A stretch of DNA of 64,000 nucleotides from Viola odorata (lineage: Eukaryota > Streptophyta > Magnoliopsida > Malpighiales > Violaceae): the NCBI GenBank assembly GCA_963691705.1, contig OY829539.1, positions 60,114,327-60,178,326 on the forward strand. The letters run 5' to 3'. The translations under genes were made by a program, and so were the position numbers. Below, piece by piece: positions 54,300 through 64,000 of the stretch. How positions within the stretch are numbered: the stretch's first letter is position 1; each line of letters starts with the position of its first letter. The notes beneath the pieces are model-generated. The model did not search any database. It worked only from the letters and a program-made list of their open reading frames with translations, and was not told where the DNA came from.

Positions 54300-57200
54300 T
54301 CATAGATAATCCAATAATGCAAACTTGACATGTAAACCAATCTTACCACCCTCAACAACCAGCTTGGCAGCTGTAACTAACCAATGCCCCGGAGCATCAT
54401 GTGGACCGCGCACCACCTCGGCTGTATCCACATATTTAAGCAGCTTTCCAGAGCGGATCGGAACAGGTGGCCCTTCTGGATATACACCGGAGTTAAGTAC
54501 AGCAGGTGCCTGCTTCTCGGGCCCAGGGGTGGTACGCTGGGTGAACGTGAATGTCGTGCTCAAATTTGTAAGAAAATGTGACTTGTGAGATGCTTCAGGG
54601 GCAGCAGCCCAACCCGTCTTCCTGATGGTGCAGTTGGGTAGGTGCGTGAATTGCAGACAGAGGTGCAGCACATTCTTTGACCACCCGCCTTTACACAGGA
54701 GTTGTGCACCGGTTACAATAAACACACCGCCTGAATCTCCCTGCAACCAGTTCGGATCATGCTTAACAGCAGATGTACAAACTTTTGAGTATCTCTTCCA
54801 TCTAACTGGTTCCAAGAACTGTTCACTTGATTTATAACCATCAGAACCTCGCCATTCGCATGGCCTACGTATGGTGTTGTCTGCTGGGGGGAGGGCCATT
54901 GGATTTGGAAGACTAGACAGATGCTGTACATGTAATGCTAATCTGTTGCACTTCTTCCCTTCTAAATACAAACGTAGCCCGACCACAGGCTTTTTATCAC
55001 TTGAAACCTGAAATGTACAGGGTCAAGAAACTGATATATAGTTGTTGCCTTACAATTTAAAATGCTAAACTCATGCAGAACAGAGTAATGAAAATTCTGG
55101 TTAGATATGATAAACTATGAAAAAATCCAAATATAGAAGTCATTGTAGGTGAAGGAAATGAAACTGGTTTGCTTATAAAGAAGAACAAAATTGGCAATGG
55201 AAGATCAAACAACGCATTGCATAATGTTTGTCCATTTTCATCAGGTATATCTAGCATGAATTAGATATGCCAAAGAATACCACAACACATTAGAACAATG
55301 ATGGAATGTAATAACACCAACTGTAACTAGTTTATCAAACAAACTTTTCCGATAACAGAGAGACCCATGTCCTCATAAGTCTATCAGGTAATATTGAAAA
55401 CTTGATGCATGTGGGATCATTTGATATAAAACATGTGCATGTTTATTACAGAACATACTGAAATAAGATTATTGACTTAGCAATAGAGTAAACCATGTTG
55501 AGTATGCTTTAGTAGTATTGTTTAGTAGGACACAGTACCTGTGTAGAGCTAACATAAATCGTTGGACCCAAAAAGCTGAACTGCAATGATGGGCAAGAGG
55601 CTTTTTTCCTCTGATGCCTTAGCGGTAGCTCACAAAACATCGGTGCCCATTGCTTTGGAACTTGAAATTCCAAGAAGCATTGCAGATCCTCCGGAGCAGG
55701 CTTGTCTAAACACAGAAAAAAGAGTCATATCTCCATTTCCATTTCCCATTTCATGTAAACCAGCACAAAACATGAAGAAATAATATGCAAGACCATTCAT
55801 TATAAGGGGATGGCTATACAGCCCAGAAAATGAAAATCTCCTTAAAGGATCATTGATGTAGAAGTATGAAGAAAGGAAAACATAACATGAAGAAATAATA
55901 TGCATGGTTGAGCATTATTGACTAACAATGGCAAGATATGTAAAAATGAGACTAAAGTCTACACTAAACTCAGTTGCTTAGTGATGAAAGCTGCAATCAA
56001 ATCTACGTTCAGTAATCCATATTGCATCACATGGAATTGTGCATGTTCAACTTCAAATTGTAACTTTCCTTAGGAATAGGCTTGAATTGGAAGGGAGGTA
56101 CACTGCTTAACCAACAATGCATTTTCTAAAACTGAAGTTTAGCAAGATAGCACTTGTGTAATGAAGAGGAAATTCACAACGCACTAATTCAATATAATAG
56201 ATTCTGCTTTCATAAGAAAGTTCAAATTTTCTATGAAGTATGGAGTGGTTTGACTATGGAATGTGGACCCAACAACTACAAATTTATAATTGTCACCATT
56301 TGTAGAGAGGGAGCGCTTACATCGCAGATACAAGTTAATTGCGTGACTCAAATAACCACTGCCTGGAATCCCGGTGAGAAGAGAAGTAATGGGTACAAAC
56401 TTGAAAAGAATTCCTTCCGGTTTAGTAGGCACTGTTTGTAGCCAATTGGAGTGGCTGTGTGAAAAGACATCACCTCCTCTCTTTGAACAAATGATGGTGA
56501 GACCCTATACAAGTTAGGAAAAAAGGGCTTATGGCTGCTGCTTAATGAATTAAGAAAAATGCTGTCTTAAGTATGTGACTTACATCCTTGCTTGAAGTTT
56601 CTGTAATGCTGGCTAACTGCAAGGTGTTTGACCGCAGAATACGATTAAAGACCTCGGGAACCTATAGAAATGGATCACATCTATCAGCCTCTTCATTACA
56701 TACAATTATAATAATAACCTCAGGGATGCAAAATAAGTACCTGTTTGTCATCTCTTGTATTTCTCTGTAAAAGGGACGGGCTTCTTCTATCTGAAAATAG
56801 TAAGTCCCCAAGATCCTCCAGGTGCTTTCTAAGGTCAGCAGTAGCAATCTGTGAGGAATGTTTCTGTCTTATACATATTAAGTCTTGACCTCCAACAGCC
56901 ATCCCGACTATTATGTGTGTGCCATATGTGCGTATAAACCTAAAAACATTAATCAGCATCAGCATGCCACACACACAAACGCACATTGGATAAGACCAGT
57001 ATTTGTGGTTCTAAAAAGGGAATAAAGCATGCCAACTTGAAGAATTCGCAGCAACTACATGTCATAGTAGATTACAAAATATATTTCTATATAATAAGAG
57101 ACTTTTTGTCCTTCATTCTTTTATTTTTCAGGAAAAAATCAGAGTCCATTGCCCTACATGTCAAACTTTTATGAAAAAAAAGACGGCTTGAATCCACAGC

Positions 57201-60200
57201 TTCAGAACATGAGGAGGCAACACTTTCCTATTATGGAGTTAAATTTTGGCTACAAATCCCTTCATCCCTTCCATTTTTTCATTCTTCTTCATCTCATGTT
57301 CATGCATCAACCCAATTTCATGGATCACAAAAAACTATGATCATATCATATATCAAACATTTAGCATTGATCTGATAAAAAATAAACATTAGCATTGATG
57401 TATTTTACGGGATCTAATTAGTCGTATGCACAGACAGCACTAATTAAATTCAAGCTATGAAGTCCCCAGATGAAAGGTTTCACTGAATACTTTTGCACCC
57501 CTGATTGAAACCAGATCTTCTACAATAGTTTAAAATGTCATTTGTTTAAGCTCTCGTGGACTATTTCATGAGCCTGTTATAATCATGGCATACCCCCATA
57601 TAGCCTTCTGTGATGTCTCCACAACCAGTGATCTCATAGCCTTGTTTGAGTAAGCTCAGTGGTTCAAGATTGTAATACGTCCATTATAACTACGACAAAA
57701 TGACTCTAGAATTTCATGATTCCATACATATACCTGCTCTAGGAATTTTCTAATTCCTTCAAATTCTATGGAAATCCATGCCGATTTCCAACAGCAACTA
57801 AACTAAATATTTACTTACAGATAGGCGAGGAAAGAATTGGCAAGAAATAATTTCCAACAAGGAGTTTTTGCATTAACTTCTACAGTACTTATAAACTTCC
57901 TGTATTTAGATTTCTAGGTTAAAAGTCCCTTATCCATGTGAATTGAGGACCAGAATATAACCCTACCGAGATTTATCCAGCAGATTACCACACATTCAAA
58001 TCCAAGGATTGTTAGATGGTACCTTTAGCATGCTTTCCTGTTTGAAGATTGGAATTTAACAAAAGACACATGTTGCATATATCAGATCCTAGAACACACA
58101 GAAGATTAGGTTTCACTATGGAAGTGCAAATAGAATAGAGGCCTGGAAAAGTGTAGAACAAGATGCAGAAACCAAAACAGGTAGCCACGACTAAGCTTTA
58201 CAAGAAATTGTGTTGACCATAGATGAGATATCGAATATGAATGAGGCCACAATGCAACAGAATTTTATCACTAGGGATGACACCATGTTCCCAGAACTGA
58301 AGGCCATAATTCCAGGTTCTAAAGCAAAAGAGACCATTCTACCCATTTAAGTCAAAAATGCATTAATGCTGCCTACCACATTTATATTCAGTTGAAAGAC
58401 CAAGCTTTCCTACTGCCAAAAGTAATACGAACAGAAGATGTTGAAAAGCTACCTGGACAACGCTGCAGGATCCCAACGTGATGGAACAGACTTCTTTACG
58501 TTTTCATGCAGTGTTAACGATGTTGCTGTAAGGTGCAAATAGTACAGCGAGATGAAGTAACCATCAAGGGCAAGATATTTTGTGTCTGCAGCATCATGAA
58601 GCCAGTCTCCACTCAGATCAAAAATAGCATTGAGATACCCGGAAGGAATTTTTCCTTGGATTGCAGATTTCTGATTAAGAAGTTCTGACATCTGCAAAAA
58701 AAGGCCAAATAAAACTCAGACAATGGATTACATAGATTCTTAAGTTGTACTATGAATGATATGTAAGTTTTTATAGATGATTCGTATTACATATTACTTA
58801 GAGATGTGAAGTCCAAATGAAAACGAACCAATCTAAGCGAACTAATGACCAGTTACATCCATATTGTGAAGTGCATGCAGAATCTCAAATTAACTGAAGC
58901 AATGAGGGGAAGTGAGTAGCACATGATCAGAGAAAATCTTTTTACATAAACTGATCAACATAAGTTCGAGTGTATCTAACACAGCATCCACATAAACTAG
59001 ACAACATCTCAACCCGTAAGGAAAATGGTTGCGGGGAGAAGAATTCTTTCTTACCACACTCTGTTTACTAAGTGAAGCCCATTTTATTCTAAGAAAGAAA
59101 TGAGAACGAAAAATTGAAATATTAATCCATATGCAAATAAAACATTAAAATTACACCAAGTCACATACTTCATAAAGGAAAAGGCATATAGTAAAACTCT
59201 TTTATTTACTTGTAGGCCTCTTTAATCAACAAAAGCAAGATTTTTCATTATCAAAGGAAATCAAGCAATACCAATGGAAAAGCACATCTTCTCCACAACC
59301 CTCTGTTCTAACAGTAAAAGCACCTCAGTCTAACCACATTTTCTAATTTGCGCAAGATGAATCCTTTACATATTTTTGTTGATCTACTTGATGAAAACAG
59401 AAGGCATATCTTTCAATCATCTACCAACAATTACAAATCACTGATACTTGCAGTATCGCGGCTTCTCGTTCTTGGAATTCATAAGGACCATAATGAGATT
59501 TAATCTGGCTACCTCACAACTTTTTCAGTTAAAAAAAAAAGCCAATTCTAAAGATTCTCTGATAAACTATAATGACAGTAACAGCCTAGAGGGTTCCATA
59601 CATGTAATTTAGCTTGAAATTCTTCATTTACATTCAACTAGAGCATTTTAAGAGTTTGCACAAAGACAGCTTAAGCATTCAAGAGTTCCAATCATAAGCA
59701 TACTTTCGTTTTGCAATCATAACTACCTCACTGCTCACTATATATTTATTTTTTGTTTTCCATTCAGACGTACAAGTCAACATCAACCAATATTAAGGCA
59801 CTCTATTCCAGATGCCTAAACTTGTTTAACCCTCCGATAAATTAATTTTCATCCGATGACAACATTCGCACCGCGGACATCCTACATAAATTTCAAGACT
59901 TTATCTTACACTTTTCGTACCTTACAAACCAAAACAATCCGAGCAAAAGAAGCCAACTTCAGCCCAGAAGTCAAAATTCACCATCTACACATTCAGAGTA
60001 AATGGTGCTCCTTTCTAACCCTCAAAAACCAAAATGTACTAATACACCCACATTTAGAAACAATTGCAGATAGCACCCAGAAAACAAAAAATCTTCAATT
60101 CACCACATGACAACCAACAAGCAGAAATCCATATATATAAGCAAAACATAGTTTAAAAAAACCATCAAATACATGAGCATAACACACTGTTACTGACCTG

Positions 60201-60452
60201 ATTGAACTCAAGAACATCGGATTTGTACCGAATTCTGTCACCTTTATCACAACGAATATCCTCAGAAACGTTAGGAATGGTAAAACCACCAGGAAACACA
60301 ACATCCCTTTTGTTGGTTTCATCCAAAACCACCAATCTTCCAACTTGGTGGCTCCCTTTGGCATATCTCAACCTAAAATCACTTGTCAGATCAAACCCTT
60401 TTCCTAAAGCATCTAGAGCTCTCACCTCCAATGGTTTACCTGTCACTTCCAT
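54300..60452 (-). CDS. MACPF domain protein, CAD1/NSL1 family
   Basis: Plant perforin-like proteins; CAD1 and NSL1 restrain salicylic-acid-linked cell death. Seven exons: 60452-60198, 58691-58453, 56939-56741, 56661-56584, 56504-56321, 55705-55539, 55007-54300. Total 1830 bp, 609 residues, junctions GT-AG and in frame; the usual family length is 560-630. The start MEVTGKPLEVRALDALGKGF and LTSDFRLRYAKG are typical. The MACPF signature reads YGTHIIVGMAVGG (residues about 170-182). The C-terminal region has RLYLEGKKCNRLALHVQHLS and ends KLVVEGGKIGLHVKFALLDY. I did not settle which Arabidopsis paralogue is closest. No signal peptide is seen. The first intron (60197-58692) is about 1.5 kb. Confidence 0.94.
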
Positions 60453-61030
60453 TTCCTTTCTGCCAGCAAGTTCCTAAAAAAGATTGGATTTTTATCTGAG
60501 GAAAAGGAAATGTAATGAGATTTCCGTTAAGTAAGCATGATTTTGAAGATGAAGGGTCTAAAGAAAATTGTGACTGATCGATACAGTTGAAGAGAAGACA
60601 ACAACTCCTACGACATATATTACGCGTGTGCTATTTGATTTGGTATTTGGATGACTGATACTTACAGCTCCCCCTTTTTAAATTCCTTTTGGCAGCAATT
60701 ATTGATTTTTCTTTTCCCCTAAAAAATTACAGAGTAAAAAACTTAATTGAGATTTTATCATGTTTTTGGTGATTTAAATTTTAAAAAAAAATCATATAAG
60801 TTGATAAAAAATAAATAAATAATTGATGATGCTCAATTGATAATGAGAGGGGCTTGTGGGGCCCGTGCTGTTTGGTGTTGGTTGACTGGAGAAGGAAAGA
60901 GGTGGGAAAGTTGGATGAAATTGTCAACTATGGTTAGTTACTTGCCGCTCACCTACCTACCCTAGAAGGTTTTTGTAGCTTTGTACTCCTTGCAAATGAA
61001 TTTTCTTGGGAGAATCCCTTTTAAATTATA
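60453..61030. other. MACPF 5' leader and promoter region
   Basis: The leader of the minus-strand MACPF gene lies next to 60453, probably from about 60640. The rest is AT-rich spacer. No other gene. Confidence 0.5.
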
Positions 61031-61157
61031 CTCCCTCTAATTTTTATTAATTGACTTTGTAAAATAGTAATATTTACTGAAATAAATACTAAAAATTCAA
61101 ATAATATGTACAATAATATTCGGTCAGAAAATGACAGTTAATTGAGACTGGAAAGAG
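61031..61157. mobile_element. Possible Stowaway-like MITE
   Basis: Begins TA|CTCCCTCTAATTTTTATT and ends GGAAAGAG|TA. The inner parts carry AATTGACTTTG and its imperfect mirror CAGTTAATTGAG. The TA flanks and the CTCCCTC start fit Tc1/mariner Stowaway elements, though the inverted repeats are degenerate. Confidence 0.5.
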
Positions 61158-62688
61158 TATTAATTTTTTTATTATTAACTCGGATCTTTTTAGTTATCAT
61201 TATTATATTTTCTTAGAAACATTTTCTCAATATTCCTAATAGATTTTACCGATTTGCGAGATTATACTGAGCTTGAAATATTTGGTAACTTTAATTATTG
61301 TTTTTATTTATGATAATATTTTATTTTTCATTTTGAAACGGAAATTCACTAATAGTATATAAAAAATTATTCAAAATTTAACATTGAAATTAAAACAAAA
61401 AGTATAGAAAATATTCATAACTAAACCGGTTAATTTTATACTTAAATGATCAAACGAAAAAAATATAATAAATACTTGCGGCATGAAATTGAAATCTTTT
61501 ATTATTCTCTCTAAAGTCACAATTTCTTAGAAGTGCAAGCCCAAGGGAGGTAAGTAGCACTTACTAAGAATGACAAGGTTAAGATTGACACGCCATCTAT
61601 ATTGGAAAATTGAAATCTTCCGGTGGTGCTTTTTCTTGGGTTCTTTACGTGGGGGGTTGTGTGCGGGCTAGTTTTGACTTTGAATGATGGTAGACTTGCC
61701 GTTTGAATTGAATTTGAGAGTGAAACTTCAAATTTATGTTTGATTTTCTTTTGGAAAAAAACAAATATAGAGAATTCAAAGCTATAGAATTCAAAATCGT
61801 TTATTTATTTTATAAAAAAATATCAATAAGCTACTCGTTTTACATTCTGAATATATTTGATATCATCGTACCAACATATTTCTTTTCATTTAATAAAGTA
61901 ATTGAAAATTTCGTAATGTCTATTTTTATCATTTTTTAACGCTAATTAAATAGTAAATATAACAAAAATCTTCTCACAATCTTTGATTAAGGAATTCACT
62001 AAATTAATCTTTTTTTTATATTTTATGATATGATTTTTAATACTCAAGTAGATAGTATGGTAAATTTTTAAATATAGTATGAAAATAACAATTTAAAATA
62101 TAAAAATAACACAACCCAACTCCTTTTTGGCACCTTATTAAATGTTATAAAATATTTACAACATTTTTGGATGTAGAAGAGGTAGTTGCAGGAAAGATAA
62201 AAAAAGGTATATTATTTTAAGCCAAGGATACAATGAGCCCATCCGTAAGCCCAAGGTCAGCCCAAGAACAAAATAGGCCCAGCGAGTAGGAGTAGGACAC
62301 AAAAAGCCCAACGACTCGAATTAGGCAAAGACTCCTAATTCGTCTAATTTTTTCATTAAAATGTCAAATTACAGTTTTTTAAAAAAAATTATGGTCTAAT
62401 AATACCTGTAGAATCTCAAATTCTAAGTAAAAAAATTACTATTTTATCCTAAAATAATATTATTTATTTAATTCAATTTGATTTGATTCAAATATAAGTA
62501 AATAAATTTTAGTTAAAATTATTTCCTATAAGTACATGATACATAATAATTTCAAAATATTAGGATGATTGTTTCATTTTTTAATTTTATTTTACCAAAT
62601 GAATAATTACATTAGTTTAGGCTATATTACAACTAGTCCTATTATTTTAAAATCTCGACCCAAATTTAGGAAATTTTGAGAATTCTCG
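61158..62688. other. AT-rich spacer
   Basis: No gene recognised. A denser patch at 62220-62345 with repeated AGCCCA/GGCCCA motifs could be a fragment of an old repeat, but no ends were found. Confidence 0.5.
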
Positions 62689-62718
62689 TACCGTCCGCCG
62701 TCCGCCGTCCGCCGTCCG
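62689..62718. repeat. CCGCCGT heptamer microsatellite
   Basis: About four copies of CCGCCGT/CCGTCCG in tandem within AT-rich DNA. Confidence 0.85.
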
Positions 62719-64000
62719 GGATTGAAATTAAGTATATGATATTTCAGTATGGAATGAGAATTTATTATTATTATTTTGGGACTAAAATTCCCTCCCCGAT
62801 TTAATACGGAAAATCTCGTCCTGTTCCGATAAGCAACCCTAATTATGCGTACACCATTTAATAAAACCCGCAACTTTCAAGGGTTAAAATTAAAATTTTG
62901 AAAGAATAGAAATCCTTTTACATTCGACGAATAATTCTGAAATTGTAGTACCTCTTATATTCTATTCTTTCCGTTCCTTTTTAGTTATTGCTTTTTAAAA
63001 AAATGGTTTTATCGTATTTCAATTTTTAAGATTACTTTTTATAGTCAATGATAAAATTAACCCTAAACAATTTTAAATTAATTACTTTTTAGAGGAAAAT
63101 TAAAGAGAAATAGTTCATAATTAATAAGAGTAGTTTAATAAAAAATTATACAATAAATATAATTTAATGATTATCTTAATTATCCTAAAAAATGAAAAAA
63201 AGACAACTAAAAAAAGAACGGCACGGCGCTCCTTGAAACCGCCACCGCCGCCGTTCAAGGCTTTGGCCCCGTCACGAAAATCCACCAACACCTTTGCGCG
63301 TAAGAATATGGAATACCTTGTTATTATACCATTTTCTTTTTCTCTTTTACAATGACCGGAATCCTTTTAATTTTCTTTTGGTAGTAGTATTAGAGAAAAG
63401 AAAGTGTCTAGTCCGATTCTAGAAGAAGTCTCTAGTTCGATATTTACGTGTCTCTTAGTTGAATTAGCTGGAAGTCTCTAATTCGATCCTCATGCTTATC
63501 TCTGATTGGATCAGCCACTTGGATATGGGTTCCTGGTTCATTCTTTGCATCTCTAGTAAGGTTCCTGGTTCACCGATGTATCTCTAATCGGATTAGCTAC
63601 TAGGAGCCGAGTTCCTGGTTCATTCTTTTACCTGTCTGGTCGGGATCAGGTTCTTGGTTGGATCTGTGTGTTCCTCATTTTATGTACTAGGATCCAGAGA
63701 AGTTTCTAATTCGAGTCTTATCTAGGTAGATCAGCCATCAGAATTGAGAACATAAGGGTCCGATTTTTTATTAATTTAAAACTGATGTCGTAATTGATTT
63801 GGAAATGCAGATTTCATTTTTATTCGCACGACATGACTAGGGAAGTAGAGGCGCACCACTATTGCGGGCACCAGAATGACGAGATGAGTACATAGTATCG
63901 GAGAATCTGATTCTACCATATTCGGAGAAGCCGCTGTTGTAAAATTGAGGTATTATAAAAATTATTGTTGTAAAATTGAGGAAAACACTTATTTCTTGGC
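62719..64000. other. Spacer with short degenerate repeats
   Basis: A GC-rich patch with ACCGCCACCGCCGCCG at 63238-63255 is followed by a possible donor (GCGC|GTAAGAAT) near 63300. Next comes a T-rich region in which TCTCTAATTCGAT and GGTTCCTGGTTCATTC recur (63430-63720), and a possible acceptor GAAATGCAG near 63811. This could be the leader and leader intron of a gene starting beyond the window, but no coding exon is supported. Confidence 0.3.

Noticed and set aside
1..64000. tRNA or rRNA genes
   Set aside because: None recognised by eye; only tRNA-derived primer sites were found. A tRNA search program would settle it.

Overview
The window is nuclear DNA of a flowering plant, most likely a eudicot. 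It carries intron-containing plant genes with GT-AG splice sites, AT-rich spacers and a large share of LTR retrotransposons. I cannot name the species from sequence alone. The left 31 kb is almost entirely repeats and decayed sequence; the right 32 kb is ordinary gene space.

Repeat half (1-31 kb). Positions 1-7240 hold a minus-strand Ty3/gypsy element (family A). Its gag-protease and pol frames are largely intact, and its left LTR runs off the window. It abuts a broken LRR receptor-kinase-like gene at 7241-7890. From 8961 to 26141 lies a Ty1/copia element with 265-bp LTRs and a CATGG target duplication. It has been invaded twice. A 1.4-kb solo LTR (11421-12865, target duplication ATCTC) sits between the gag-protease and integrase regions. 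A tandem array of family B, a gypsy derivative that codes only for Gag plus a C-terminal tail, replaces the middle of the copia reverse transcriptase (14478-24996). Family B copy 1 is itself split by a minus-strand non-autonomous element with 1.68-kb LTRs (15526-21311, target duplication CTGCC, tRNA-Asp primer site). The order of insertion is therefore copia, then B, then the Asp-primed element, and LTR divergence counted by eye agrees. A second LRR fragment (27483-27990) and a tandem array of a 173-bp unit (about 29351-30722) complete this half.

Gene half (32-61 kb). Five nuclear genes can be read exon by exon, each with a consistent reading frame: TGD1, a plastid lipid-import permease (minus); CBSX3, a mitochondrial CBS-pair protein (minus); PWD/GWD3, a starch phosphoglucan water dikinase (plus, 19 exons); a Rho GDP-dissociation inhibitor (plus); and a MACPF protein of the CAD1/NSL1 family (minus, 7 exons). 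CBSX3 and PWD diverge from a 3-kb spacer carrying two MITE-like inserts; RhoGDI and MACPF converge. The genes do not form a pathway: TGD1 and PWD act in plastids (lipid import and starch breakdown), CBSX3 in mitochondria, RhoGDI in ROP GTPase signalling, and MACPF proteins in restraining defence-type cell death. The last 3.4 kb is AT-rich spacer with short repeats.

The most interesting signals are in the retroelements: an autonomous/non-autonomous gypsy pair (A and B) sharing LTR ends, primer site and leader; an in-frame UGA between gag and pol of A; coding sequence running into the LTR; and a perfect 22-bp palindrome recurring in the Asp-primed family.
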